Part shown: piece by piece, positions 49,837 to 58,973 of the stretch
Numbering within the stretch: position 1 is the first letter of the stretch
Layout of the letters: each line of letters opens with the position of its first letter
Source of the DNA: Foliamicus sp963666765
GTDB taxonomy: Bacteria > Pseudomonadota > Gammaproteobacteria > Steroidobacterales > Foliamicaceae
Length of the DNA stretch: 64,000 nt
Assembly: GCA_963666765.1 (NCBI GenBank)
Contig: OY762933.1
Span: forward strand, 1,116,001 to 1,180,000
Reading direction: 5' to 3'
Notes under the pieces: generated by a model
Databases searched by the model: none
Seen by the model: the letters and a program-made list of their open reading frames with translations, nothing else
What the model was told of the DNA's origin: nothing
Translations under genes and position numbers: made by a program

Positions 49837-51309
49837 ATGCTCAATTTCTTCCGCCATCCGCGGGGGCTTGTGACCCTTTTCTTCACCGAGATGTGGGAGC
49901 GCATGAGCTATTACGGCATGCGTGCCCTGCTCGTTCTCTTCATGGTCGACCAGGTGCAGAACGGCGGCATGGGCCTGACCGACGAAATCGCCACCGCCAT
50001 TTACGGCGTGTATACCGCCGCCGTGTACCTGGTGGCCCTGCCGGGGGGATGGATGGCGGACCGCCTTCTGGGCGGCCAGCGCGCAGTGTGGGTGGGCGGC
50101 ATCATCATCATGTTCGGGCACTTCGTGCTTGCCGTTCCCAGCGTCGCCGCCTTCTACCTCGGCCTGATCCTCGTGGTGCTGGGCACCGGCCTGCTCAAGC
50201 CGAACATCAGCGCGCTCGTCGGCCAGCTGTATGCGCCCAGCGATCCGCGCCGCGACGGCGGATTCACGATCTATTACCTGGGCATCAACGTCGGCGCGTT
50301 CATCGGACCGCTGGTGTGCGGATGGCTCGCGGACTACAACTGGCACTACGGGTTCGTCGCGGCCGGCGTGGGAATGCTCTTCGGCCTGGTGCAATACCGC
50401 TACACCCGCCATTACCTGGGCGAGGCCGGCGCCCGTCCCGAGTCCGCGGCCTCGTCCGCGTATCGAAGGAGGGTCTGGCTGGGCGTGGCGGCGGCGCTTG
50501 CGGCGCTCGCTGCGGTCTATGCCGGCGCGCTTGGCGGCGCCATCGAACTGAATGCCCGCGCCATAGCGGAAGCCAGCGCCCTGGTGATCGTCGTGGTGGC
50601 CGCTATCTACTTCCTGTTCCTGCTGTTTTTCGTTGGACTTACACGAGACCAACGCCTGCGCGTGATGGGCATCATCGTGTTGTTCTTCGGCGCCGCCATG
50701 TTCTGGGCCGGGTTCGAGCAATCCGGCTCGTCGCTTAACCTGTTCGCCGAGCGCTACACCATTCGCGAGTTCGGCTCGTTCAGCTTCCCGGCCGAGTGGT
50801 TCCAGTCGCTCAATCCCTTCTTCATCATCGTCCTGGGTCCATTGTTCGCGATGCTGTGGACGGCCCTCGCGCGACGCAATCTGGACCCCTCCACACCGCT
50901 CAAATTCGCCTTTGGGCTCATACAACTGGGGCTGGGCTTCCTGGTAATGATCGGCGCCGCCACGCTGGTGGCCGAAGGAAACCCGGTCCTCCCCACCTGG
51001 CTGTTTTTCACCTATCTGCTGCACACCACCGGCGAGCTTTGCCTGAGCCCGGTAGGCCTTTCCGCGGTAACGCGGCTGGCGCCGAAGAAATACGTCGGCC
51101 AGATGATGGGCATCTGGTTCCTGGGCGCATCCCTGGGCAGCCTGATTGCCGGCCTGATCGCGGGAGAATTCGATCCCGAGGCGCTCAGCGACATGCCCGG
51201 CCTGTACTGGCAGATCGTGCTCACAACGGTAGGGAGCGGCCTGATCCTCGCGGTTTTCCTGAAGCCGTTGAAGAAGTGCATGACACCCGCGGAGGTAGTA
51301 GAAAAGTGA
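49837..51309 (+). CDS. POT-family proton-dependent peptide transporter
   Basis: This is a 490-residue transporter with 12-14 helices. The ExxERxxYYG motif is present as EMWERMSYYG near residue 20, with GGWMADRLLGGQRAVWVGG and a FTIYYLGINVGAFIGPL segment (PTR2 motif). GELCLSPVGLSAVTRLAPKKYVGQMMGIWFL near 400 is also conserved. It imports di- and tripeptides with protons. The ATG at 49837 is the family start. Its stop overlaps the GTG of the peptidase gene, so uptake and hydrolysis of peptides are coupled. Confidence 0.93.
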   Translation: MLNFFRHPRGLVTLFFTEMWERMSYYGMRALLVLFMVDQVQNGGMGLTDEIATAIYGVYTAAVYLVALPGGWMADRLLGGQRAVWVGGIIIMFGHFVLAVPSVAAFYLGLILVVLGTGLLKPNISALVGQLYAPSDPRRDGGFTIYYLGINVGAFIGPLVCGWLADYNWHYGFVAAGVGMLFGLVQYRYTRHYLGEAGARPESAASSAYRRRVWLGVAAALAALAAVYAGALGGAIELNARAIAEASALVIVVVAAIYFLFLLFFVGLTRDQRLRVMGIIVLFFGAAMFWAGFEQSGSSLNLFAERYTIREFGSFSFPAEWFQSLNPFFIIVLGPLFAMLWTALARRNLDPSTPLKFAFGLIQLGLGFLVMIGAATLVAEGNPVLPTWLFFTYLLHTTGELCLSPVGLSAVTRLAPKKYVGQMMGIWFLGASLGSLIAGLIAGEFDPEALSDMPGLYWQIVLTTVGSGLILAVFLKPLKKCMTPAEVVEK

Positions 51310-53102
51310 AGACTCGAATCATCGTCGCGGCGCTGGCGCTGACAGTGTCCGTCAGTGCGTCGACCGAAGACACGCCGCTGCCCGGCGCTGATGAATTCGT
51401 ACGGGAGACCAGCGAGAAATACGAGGAACTGCGCCTCGAAGGCGCGGCGGCCGCGTGGGCCTACCAGACTTATATCACCCCGGATACCGCGCTGCTCGCC
51501 GCCAGGGCCCAGGAGCGCGGGCTCAAGTTCCAGAGTTCGGCGGTCGCGGGCGCCAGGCGATACGACGGCATGGAACTCGAACCGCTGACGCAACGCGCCA
51601 TCAACTCGATCAAGTGGGGGACCACGCTGCCGGCGCCGGACGATGACGCCAAACGGCGCGAACTGTCCGAAATCATGACCCGCATGGAAGGAGCCTACGG
51701 CAGCGGAAGGTATTGCCCGGACGGTCCGGAAAGCTGCCGGGACCTGGAGCAGCTCAGCGAGGTCATGGCCCGCAGCCGGGACCATGAAGAGCTCCTGGAG
51801 GCATGGCGCGGGTGGCGCACCATCTCTCCCCCGATCCGGGCCGATTACCGGCGTTTCGTGGAGCTGGGCAACGAGGGCGCCCGCGAGCTCGGATTCAACA
51901 ACATGGGCGAGTTGTGGCGTTCCGGCTATGACATGCCCGTTGCCGATTTCCGCGAGGAAGTGGAGCGCCTCTGGAGCCAGGTATCGCCGCTCTACGAGCA
52001 GCTGCATTGCTACACCGCCGACAAGCTGAGAAAGACTTACGGCGAGGACCTCGTGCCCCGGGGCGATCCGATTCCGGCGCACCTGCTGGGCAACATGTGG
52101 TCGCAGACCTGGGGCGAGGTCTACGACCTGGCGGAGCCTTACGCCGGCGTGGCGGAGCTGAACGTAACCCGGTCGATGCAGGACCAGAACTACAGCGCGG
52201 TCTACATGACCGAACTGGCCGAAGATTTTTTCGTCTCGCTAGGCATGCCCAGCCTGCCGGAGAGTTTCTGGCAGCGTTCGCTGCTGGTGAAGCCGCAGGA
52301 CCGGGAGGTAGTCTGCCATGCCAGCGCCTGGAGCATGGACGGCAAGGACGACGTGCGGATCAAGATGTGTATCGAACCCACCCAGGATCACCTGTTCACT
52401 ATCTACCACGAACTGGGACACATCTACTACTACCTGGCTTACCGGGACCAGCCCATCATCTTCCAGTCCGGGGCCCACGACGGCTTCCATGAGGCAGTGG
52501 GCGACACGGTCACGCTGTCGATGACCGGCGAGTTCCTGAAAAACCTGGGGCTGGTGGAGTCAGTCAAGGACAGCCCCGAGGCCCTGATCAACGCACAGAT
52601 GAAGCTGGCGCTGGACAAGATTGCGTTTCTGCCGTTCGGCAAGCTGATGGACCAGTGGCGCTGGGGCGTGTTTTCCGGGGAAATCGCGCCGGAGGACTAC
52701 AACGCGGCCTGGTGGGACCTGCGTACCCGCTACCAGGGTATAAGCCCTCCGGTTGAGCGCAGTGAAGCCGATTTTGATCCCGGCGCCAAGTACCACATTC
52801 CGGGCAACACGCCGTACACCCGCTACTTCCTGGCCTTCGTGCTGCAGTTCCAGTTTCAGCGGGCGCTGTGCGAAGCCGCGGGATTCGAGGGACCGCTTCA
52901 CGAATGCTCGATCTACGGCAACAAGGAAGCCGGCACACTGTTGTGGAAAATGCTCCAGCAGGGTTCCAGCCGGCCGTGGCAGGACTCGCTGGAGGCCGTG
53001 ACCGGCCAGCGCGAAATGGACGCTTCGGCGATCATCGGCTATTTCCAGCCGCTGATGGACTGGCTGGAGACCGAGAACAAGGGACTCTCCTGCGGCTGGT
53101 AA
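51306..53102 (+). CDS. Peptidyl-dipeptidase A (angiotensin-converting-enzyme family, M2)
   Basis: This is a 598-residue protein with a signal peptide (MKTRIIVAALALTVSVSAS), hence periplasmic. The zinc motif HELGH is at 368-372, with the third ligand in GFHEAVGD about 25 residues later. ARRYDGMELEPLTQRAINSIKWG and LLGNMWSQTWGEVYDL are further M2 features. It removes C-terminal dipeptides from peptides. Its GTG start overlaps the peptide transporter's stop (GTGA), so the released dipeptides can be imported by the partner gene's product. metG follows after 8 nt. Confidence 0.93.
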   Translation: MKTRIIVAALALTVSVSASTEDTPLPGADEFVRETSEKYEELRLEGAAAAWAYQTYITPDTALLAARAQERGLKFQSSAVAGARRYDGMELEPLTQRAINSIKWGTTLPAPDDDAKRRELSEIMTRMEGAYGSGRYCPDGPESCRDLEQLSEVMARSRDHEELLEAWRGWRTISPPIRADYRRFVELGNEGARELGFNNMGELWRSGYDMPVADFREEVERLWSQVSPLYEQLHCYTADKLRKTYGEDLVPRGDPIPAHLLGNMWSQTWGEVYDLAEPYAGVAELNVTRSMQDQNYSAVYMTELAEDFFVSLGMPSLPESFWQRSLLVKPQDREVVCHASAWSMDGKDDVRIKMCIEPTQDHLFTIYHELGHIYYYLAYRDQPIIFQSGAHDGFHEAVGDTVTLSMTGEFLKNLGLVESVKDSPEALINAQMKLALDKIAFLPFGKLMDQWRWGVFSGEIAPEDYNAAWWDLRTRYQGISPPVERSEADFDPGAKYHIPGNTPYTRYFLAFVLQFQFQRALCEAAGFEGPLHECSIYGNKEAGTLLWKMLQQGSSRPWQDSLEAVTGQREMDASAIIGYFQPLMDWLETENKGLSCGW

Positions 53103-53110
53103 TCCACGGC

Positions 53111-55108
53111 ATGACGCGCAAGATCCTCGTTACCGCGGCGCTGCCCTACGCCAGCGGTCAGATTCATCTCGGCAACTTGCTGGAGATGGTGCAGACCGAC
53201 ATCTGGGTGCGCTACCAGCGCCTGTCCGGCGCCGACTGCGCTTTCGTTTGCGCAACCGACGCGCACGGCACGCCCACCATGCTCAAGGCTCGCGAAGAAG
53301 GCACGAGTCCCGAGGAATACGCCGAGTCCTGCAGGGCCGCGCACGTTCGGGACTTCGAATCCTTCGGAATCCGGTTCGACAACTACTACACGACTCATTC
53401 CCCGGAGAACCGGGCGCTTGTGGAGCGCATTTACTCCCGGCTGCTGGAGCGCGGCTTCATCCGCACCCGCACGATACAGCAGGCCTACGACGAAGAGGCG
53501 GGCATGTTCCTGCCCGACCGCTACGTGCGCGGCGAGTGTCCTTCCTGCGGCGCCGAGGACCAGTACGGCGACAGCTGCGCAGCCTGCGGGGCCACCTACG
53601 CGCCGTCGGAACTGGTCAATCCCCGTTCGATCGTGAGCGGCCGGCCGCCGGTCACCCGCGAATCCGAGCACAAGTTCTTCGCGCTGGGCGAATTCGAGTC
53701 GCTGCTCAAGACCTGGATGCAGGCGAGCAACCTCGACCGCGGCGCGCGCAACAAGCTGGCCGAGTGGTTCAAGGAGGGCCTGAAGGACTGGGACATTACC
53801 CGCGACGAACCGTATTTCGGCTTTGAGGTGCCGGGCGAGAAGGGCAAGTATTTCTATGTGTGGCTGGATGCGCCGGTGGGTTACATGGCCAGCTTCCGCA
53901 ATCTTTGCGGGGCAGGCGAGGAAGGTGAAGACCGGTTCGAGCGCTATTTCGGTCCGGACAGCGACACCGAGCTGTATCACTTCATCGGCAAGGACATCCT
54001 GTACTTCCATGCGCTTTTCTGGCCCGCCGTCCTTCTGGGCGCGGGCATGCGAACGCCCACCGGAGTATTCGTGCACGGCTTTCTTACCGTGGACGGGCAG
54101 AAAATGTCCAAGTCCAGGGGCACCTTCATTACCGCGACGGACTTCCTGGCAGCCGGCCTGGACCCGGAATACCTGCGTTACTACTACGCTGCCAAGCTCG
54201 GTCCGGGACTAGACGACATCGACCTGCAACTGGAGGACTTCGCGGCCCGGATCAACTCGGACCTGGTGGGGAAATTGGTGAACATCGCCAGCCGCTGCGC
54301 AAGCTTCGTGCGGCGCGAGTTCGACGGCGAACTCGGCCCGGCCCTGCACGATCCGGCTCTCTACGAGGAATTCGCCGCGGAAAGAGAGCGGATCGGCGAG
54401 TTCTACGAGTCGCGCTCGTACGGCAAGGCCATGCGGTCGATCATGGCCCTGACGGACCGCGCCAACGTGTGGATCAACGAGCGCAAGCCCTGGGAACTGG
54501 CCAAGGATGACGACAGGCGCGACGAACTGCACGCCGTGGTTACCCAGGGCATCAACCTGTTCCGGGTACTGATGACTTATGTCGCGCCGGTGCTGCCGCG
54601 CATGTCCGCATCGGCGGAGGAATTCCTCGGCGCAAAGCTTGCCTGGCGGGGCGTGGACGAACCCTTGCTGGGCGCGAAGATCAGGAAGTTCAAACCGCTC
54701 GCGAGCCGCGTCGCGCCGAAGACGCTCAAGTCCCTGGTGGACGTCAACCGCAAACAGCCGGCGAGCGATGCCGAGCGCGCTGAGCCAGTCGAAATCGACG
54801 ATTTCCTGCGCACGGACCTGAGAGTGGCCCGGATCACCAGGGCCGAGCGCGTACCCGGCGCCGACCGCCTGCTGCGCCTGACCCTGGACGACGGCGGCAA
54901 GGGCCGCACCGTGTTCGCCGGAATAGCCGGTGCTTATGCGCCGGCCATCCTGGTCGGCCGCAAGGTCGTGCTGGTCGCCAATCTCAAGCCGCGCAAGATG
55001 CGTTTCGGTGTCTCCGAGGGCATGGTGCTGGCGGCTGGCGAAGGGGAAAAGCGCGTCTTTCTGCTTTCGCCCGACGAGGGCGCCGAACCAGGCATGCGGG
55101 TGCGCTGA
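53111..55108 (+). CDS. metG: Methionyl-tRNA synthetase
   Basis: This is a 665-residue class I synthetase. The HIGH-type motif is HLGN at 19-22, four cysteines form the zinc knuckle (CPSCGAEDQYGDSCAACG), and KMSKS appears as QKMSKSRGTF. The C-terminal tRNA-binding (Trbp111-like) domain begins near residue 560 (EIDDFLRTDLRVARI) and ends with KMRFGVSEGMVLAAG. The ATG at 53111 fits the family; the frame is open further upstream within the peptidase gene. A full-length enzyme is expected. Confidence 0.97.
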   Translation: MTRKILVTAALPYASGQIHLGNLLEMVQTDIWVRYQRLSGADCAFVCATDAHGTPTMLKAREEGTSPEEYAESCRAAHVRDFESFGIRFDNYYTTHSPENRALVERIYSRLLERGFIRTRTIQQAYDEEAGMFLPDRYVRGECPSCGAEDQYGDSCAACGATYAPSELVNPRSIVSGRPPVTRESEHKFFALGEFESLLKTWMQASNLDRGARNKLAEWFKEGLKDWDITRDEPYFGFEVPGEKGKYFYVWLDAPVGYMASFRNLCGAGEEGEDRFERYFGPDSDTELYHFIGKDILYFHALFWPAVLLGAGMRTPTGVFVHGFLTVDGQKMSKSRGTFITATDFLAAGLDPEYLRYYYAAKLGPGLDDIDLQLEDFAARINSDLVGKLVNIASRCASFVRREFDGELGPALHDPALYEEFAAERERIGEFYESRSYGKAMRSIMALTDRANVWINERKPWELAKDDDRRDELHAVVTQGINLFRVLMTYVAPVLPRMSASAEEFLGAKLAWRGVDEPLLGAKIRKFKPLASRVAPKTLKSLVDVNRKQPASDAERAEPVEIDDFLRTDLRVARITRAERVPGADRLLRLTLDDGGKGRTVFAGIAGAYAPAILVGRKVVLVANLKPRKMRFGVSEGMVLAAGEGEKRVFLLSPDEGAEPGMRVR

Positions 55109-55116
55109 ACCGGTCC

Positions 55117-55521
55117 GTGCAGCCCTCGGTAGCGCGAATCGACGAAGCGTTGTGCGTGGGCTGCGCACGGTGCCTGCCGGCCTGCCCGGTGGACGCGATC
55201 ATCGGCAGCCGCAACTTCACCCACACCATCGTTCACGACGAATGCGTCGGCTGCGGGCTGTGCCTGCCCCCCTGCCCGGTGGACTGCATCGCCATCGAGC
55301 CGCGCTTCCCCGTCGCGCCCGCAGACGATGAGCATGAAGGCATGCGGCGCGACACGCTGCGGCGCCTGGGAAAGACTGCGCAGCGCCGCTTCCGCGCGCG
55401 CAAGGCGCGCCTGGCGGCACTTGGGGAGCGCGCCGAAGCGCGGGTTTCCGGCGCCCCTGCCGCGACGGCAGTCAAGCCCAGCGATCACGACATAGAAGCG
55501 CTGATTCGCAGCCTCTCCTGA
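55117..55521 (+). CDS. RnfB-like two-cluster [4Fe-4S] ferredoxin
   Basis: This is a 134-residue protein with a GTG start. Two classic CxxCxxCxxxCP motifs (CVGCARCLPACP and CVGCGLCLPPCP) lie within residues 13-55, with spacing as in the ferredoxin half of RnfB. The N-terminal membrane helix and cluster domain of true RnfB are absent. The basic tail (~65-100) is unlike standard ferredoxins. It likely donates electrons in the cytoplasm. It starts 8 nt after metG and is the last gene before the AT-richer island. Confidence 0.85.
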   Translation: MQPSVARIDEALCVGCARCLPACPVDAIIGSRNFTHTIVHDECVGCGLCLPPCPVDCIAIEPRFPVAPADDEHEGMRRDTLRRLGKTAQRRFRARKARLAALGERAEARVSGAPAATAVKPSDHDIEALIRSLS

Positions 55522-55609
55522 CCCCCGGCCACAAACGCGCCCCCCATAGCGCGTGAGTCCACGCCTGAACAGGAAAGGAAGGCGCCGCTGGCGCGGCGTC
55601 AGAGCGAAG

Positions 55610-55735
55610 TCAGGTTACTACGAGCGCCGCGATGAGTCCTCCGCCAACGGCCAGATTGGTCAGCAATACGGCGTTGATGCGCCGCAAGACCGCATTGGTG
55701 CCCTGTTCAATCCTGTTTTCGATAGCAAGCTGCAT
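55610..55735 (-). CDS. Possible 41-residue membrane peptide or gene remnant
   Basis: The minus strand encodes MQLAIENRIEQGTNAVLRRI, then a hydrophobic C-terminal segment (NAVLLTNLAVGGGLIAALVVT). Codons upstream (IPRNEIQA) look like coding sequence but are cut off by an in-frame TAA. It may be the end of a broken small helical membrane protein. Otherwise the gap 55522-55886 shows nothing recognisable. Confidence 0.3.
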   Translation of the reverse strand: MQLAIENRIEQGTNAVLRRINAVLLTNLAVGGGLIAALVVT

Positions 55736-55886
55736 CGCCTGGATCTCGTTCCGCGGAATTTAAGTTTCTTCCACTAACCCCAAATGAGTTGAATTACCCT
55801 CTGGTGGTCACCCGCTCTATTGCGTGCCGGCAATGCTGCAGCTAGCGGAACAATATGGAGGGCCTTTATTGGGATACCTTGAACCC

Positions 55887-57269
55887 ATGCGTCAGTCAGA
55901 TAACGAACTGCTTTTCTACAGTCAAGACCTGGGAAACTTGATTCAGTCATACGAGGCTCAACTCCGTGAAGAGGTTGAGGCTTGGGAAAGGAACAAGGTC
56001 CTGGCGGCCAGCGAGTCCGATCTCGTTACTTACCTTGTTGATAAATACACGCTTCATCCTCCACGTCTCCTGCCGGACAATATCTATATCGAGAGCGAAG
56101 GGGAAGCAAGCATTGATGTCAGTGGCGATCCTCTCCGCTATGTACGTGACCGAAGCCGACCGCTTTATTTCCCGGGTTCATTTGTCACTATTGCCATACC
56201 TTTTGAGGGAGAGCCTGCGCTTTTTTCGTACAAAGCTTCGACTTACTCACTCAATCCTCCACGGGCCCATGTTTCTGGGTCGAAAATTCTAGTTTCTTTT
56301 CGAGGCACCGATTTCGACGGTGAGCAGCTACGCAAGGAAATAGATGCGACAGTTAACAGAATAGAAGACTCGCTTACGTACACCCAGAACGACTGCCAAG
56401 GCTGGAATGAACGCGTTCAGTCCATCGCTGAGGAATGCCTGCGTAATCGCAAGGCTCGAATACTTAAGCAAGCAAATTTGGTCAGCGCTCTAGGACTACC
56501 ACTCAAGAGGCGGAAAGGTGCATCAAAAGACTTGGCCATTCCCGTAACTCGCAAGAAGCGCCCAATCACCGTGCCTCCCACGCCCGCAGAACATTTCGAA
56601 CCTGAACCAACCTTGCCGGGAGCGGAATACGACTACATTCTGAACGTGATCAATCAATTGTCGCTAATGATTGAAAGGAGCCCCAGCACATTTGTAGATA
56701 TGAATGAGAATCAGATTCGAGATATCCTTCTTGTCAATCTGAATGGCCACTACGACGGTGGGGCGACTGGCGAAACATTTAACGCGCACGGAAAGACCGA
56801 CATCTTGATACGCGCTGACGAAAGAAACGCGTTTATCGCCGAATGCAAAATCTGGTCAGGACCGAAAGCGCTGCTGGGCTCCATTGACCAAATCCTTGGA
56901 TACCTCACATGGAGAGATACCAAGGCCGCACTATTGTTTTTCAGCAGAAATGCAGACTTCACGAGGGTCCTTTCCTCCATCGCTAATGCGGTTTGCCAGC
57001 ACCCCAATTTCAAGCGCGAGTTGGCTCGAAAAAGCGAGACGCATACACGATTCCTCTTCCGACAAAAGGAAGATCCTCACAGAGACCTATTCTTGGCCGT
57101 GCTGGCCTTCATATGCCGAACGACGGGGAAGACTCGTAGGCTGCCAAGGAAGTCCGCCACTATCGCTGGCACGCAATGCCGATTAACCGAAGTAGGTCCT
57201 GTATTGCGTTGTCGTGCTGCGCAGTGCGGATTAAATCACTCAGTACAAATCGCCTGGCAAGCTCCATAG
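55887..57269 (+). CDS. PD-(D/E)XK nuclease-like protein, probably frameshifted at its 3' end
   Basis: This is a 460-residue frame as it stands. The N-terminal ~230 residues are unrecognised, with acidic helices (LIQSYEAQLREEVEAWERN) and a beta-rich part. Residues ~265-410 look like a restriction-endonuclease fold: NENQIRDILLVNLN, THEN GETFNAHGKTDILI (Asp305) and AFIAECKIW (Glu319, Lys321), then DQILGYLTWRD and AALLFFSRN. Beyond VLAF at ~408 the frame becomes dissimilar; the -1 frame reads HMPNDGEDS and stops at 57139, a more natural end. Starts at 55824, 55833 and 55887 are possible; no clear ribosome site decides. Codon use is AT-rich compared with the flanks. Role: probable defence or DNA-cleavage enzyme. 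Confidence 0.65.
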   Translation: MRQSDNELLFYSQDLGNLIQSYEAQLREEVEAWERNKVLAASESDLVTYLVDKYTLHPPRLLPDNIYIESEGEASIDVSGDPLRYVRDRSRPLYFPGSFVTIAIPFEGEPALFSYKASTYSLNPPRAHVSGSKILVSFRGTDFDGEQLRKEIDATVNRIEDSLTYTQNDCQGWNERVQSIAEECLRNRKARILKQANLVSALGLPLKRRKGASKDLAIPVTRKKRPITVPPTPAEHFEPEPTLPGAEYDYILNVINQLSLMIERSPSTFVDMNENQIRDILLVNLNGHYDGGATGETFNAHGKTDILIRADERNAFIAECKIWSGPKALLGSIDQILGYLTWRDTKAALLFFSRNADFTRVLSSIANAVCQHPNFKRELARKSETHTRFLFRQKEDPHRDLFLAVLAFICRTTGKTRRLPRKSATIAGTQCRLTEVGPVLRCRAAQCGLNHSVQIAWQAP

Positions 57270-57723
57270 CCGATGTCGGTTTTCTGTACTCGGGCCAGAG
57301 TTTCTTCAGCTCGCGGGGAACTGCTTCAGCGGGAACTTGTCTGCTTTCCTGTCCCTTGTGCAGGCGTATAAGCAATCCCTCAAGGTTGGGCTGCACCAGT
57401 ATCGCATCAACATTGTTGCGCCTTGCCAGTCCAATTGCGTCTCGTTGTTTCTGTGCATCTTCAATCAGTCGGTCGGAGTCGAGCAACGCCAAGCACTCGT
57501 CGCATCGGCGGCGGGTATTGGCTTGCTTCCATCTGGTCCGGATCGCAAGACGCACGACCTCCAAGCTGTCACCTCCGCCTGAACCTACAAACTCAAAGTG
57601 CACGAGATGCTCTCTTTCATCGCAGAGCTTCTTCAGCCACGTCACCACGGATTGCTCGCTTTTTCCCTCCCCGGCGATCAGGATGCGCCGGTGCTTGCGT
57701 GTAACCTTCCCTGGACTTGGCAT
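57160..57723 (-). CDS. RloB-like TOPRIM-type protein
   Basis: This is a 187-residue protein. RILIAGEGKSEQSVVTWLKKL carries the acidic GEG-x-x-E of TOPRIM-like nucleases, CLALLDSDRL supplies the D-x-D, and ILVQPNLEGLLIRLH matches the conserved S/N-x-x-FE-like segment of RloB proteins. RloB genes pair with the RloA ATPase and are linked to restriction loci. The ATG at 57723 lies 4 nt after the RloA-like stop and gives the expected N-terminus; an ATG at 57855 would overlap the partner by over 100 nt. It is likely the effector of an OLD/PARIS-like two-component system. Confidence 0.75.
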   Translation of the reverse strand: MPSPGKVTRKHRRILIAGEGKSEQSVVTWLKKLCDEREHLVHFEFVGSGGGDSLEVVRLAIRTRWKQANTRRRCDECLALLDSDRLIEDAQKQRDAIGLARRNNVDAILVQPNLEGLLIRLHKGQESRQVPAEAVPRELKKLWPEYRKPTSAMELARRFVLSDLIRTAQHDNAIQDLLRLIGIACQR

Positions 57724-57727
57724 GGCT

Positions 57728-58921
57728 TCAGCCGAATACAGGCAGACCTCCCAAATCTCCACTGCGGTATTCGCGGTAGAGGTTCGCGCTTCTGCGTAGG
57801 CCACGCACCTGCCAAAGACCGTACGCGCTGGTGACTCCGGCGCTGTTCTTTTCAACGATCACCGCCTCTTCTTTTTCCAGGCTTTCCAGCACAGCCAGAT
57901 TGTGCAGCGTGCACAACAACTGTGCACCCTGCGGATTGGTCTCTGGCGACTGGAACCAGTGGATGATTTCCGCCGCCAGATCGGCGTGAAATTCGGAATC
58001 TAGCGCGTCGATAAGTGCCACATGGCCCGTTTCCAATGCACGGCTCAAGTAAGGAAAATGAGAAACAAGATTGCGCGTGCCAGCGGACTCCAACGGCATC
58101 GTAAGTGGCGCACTGAGGCCGCGGTGAGCAAACGCCAACTCCCGGCCGCCACCGGGGATGTCCTGAACCTGCATTGATTCAACTCCGACGTCGATGCGCT
58201 GAAGTTGTCTGGAAACCGCCAAGGCGAGATTAGCGTCCCCAGCATAGTTTTCAATGGTCATTTCCCTGCCCGGACGCCAACTTTCCGGCGGGGAATAAAT
58301 TGTTGAGAGGTTGTTGTGTATACATGTAAACATGGGCGCGTACGACGCCGCCAATGTTGCAACCAGTGATGCTCCTGGGCGCAGGGCCTTAACGGCTCGA
58401 TCTTCGCTTGAGATACCCGCTTCCGGGGCAATATAAACTTGCCCGTCGTGCCTGCGCTCAAAAATACGGCGAGGCCATCCATGAGGAAACGACAACATAG
58501 CTTCGTGCACGACGCGCGTGGCCGATGGATCGTCAGGACTTCTCGTCAACTCCAATTCATAGCGGTACAGGCCAACCCGATCATCGGCCTCGTCGACGAA
58601 GTGCGCTGCGGCGAAGCTGATCTCAATTCGTGTGGGCCTCGCCAAGCCCTGTTTTGATAGAAAAGGCTGGAGAACCGCTGACGCTCGATGTTCATGCGAA
58701 TAGAGGACAAATCGAAGCGTGTGCGTAATCGCACGAAGTATGTTCGTCTTGCCCGCGCCATTAGGGCCGAACAGCGCAATCACTGCGGGCAGCCGCATCC
58801 TATGAGTGGAGGGAATCGCGCGAAATCTCGGCAGGCTGGGCGTCGTGCCGGGAATGCGGAAATCCAACTCAAGCGTCTCGCCGATTGAGCGGAAGTTGGA
58901 GATTGCAATCTTGTAGATCAT
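57728..58921 (-). CDS. RloA-like AAA ATPase (OLD/ABC type)
   Basis: This is a 397-residue AAA_15/21-type ATPase. It begins IYKIAISNFRSIGETLELDF, has Walker A FGPNGAGKTN at 51-60, signature-like LESAGTRNL at 277-285 and Walker B VALIDALDSEFH at 301-312. It ends LYREYRSGDLGGLPVFG, as RloA proteins do. The residue after the Walker B Asp305 is Ala rather than the usual Glu, so ATP turnover may be altered. It is the first gene of a pair with the RloB-like protein; GAGG seven bases before the ATG is the ribosome site. Confidence 0.85.
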   Translation of the reverse strand: MIYKIAISNFRSIGETLELDFRIPGTTPSLPRFRAIPSTHRMRLPAVIALFGPNGAGKTNILRAITHTLRFVLYSHEHRASAVLQPFLSKQGLARPTRIEISFAAAHFVDEADDRVGLYRYELELTRSPDDPSATRVVHEAMLSFPHGWPRRIFERRHDGQVYIAPEAGISSEDRAVKALRPGASLVATLAASYAPMFTCIHNNLSTIYSPPESWRPGREMTIENYAGDANLALAVSRQLQRIDVGVESMQVQDIPGGGRELAFAHRGLSAPLTMPLESAGTRNLVSHFPYLSRALETGHVALIDALDSEFHADLAAEIIHWFQSPETNPQGAQLLCTLHNLAVLESLEKEEAVIVEKNSAGVTSAYGLWQVRGLRRSANLYREYRSGDLGGLPVFG

Positions 58922-58932
58922 TAGCCAACCTC

Positions 58933-58973
58933 GGCAAATTTTTGCCTTACTTATTCCTTATGATCCCATTATA
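58933..58973 (-). promoter_or_regulatory. Promoter region of the RloA-like gene with palindrome
   Basis: On the minus strand a TATAAT box (58968-58973) lies 47 nt before the ATG in very AT-rich DNA. No good -35 is seen. Between it and the ribosome site is the palindrome GGCAAATTTTTGCC (58933-58946), which could be an operator or a leader hairpin. Confidence 0.45.

Noticed and set aside
48949..51024. A 691-codon open frame on the minus strand opposite the peptide transporter
   Set aside because: Only its last ~90 codons (BolA-like) look like protein. The rest is antisense to a clear POT transporter and yciB in another frame, and is Gln/His/Arg-rich as expected for GC-rich shadows.
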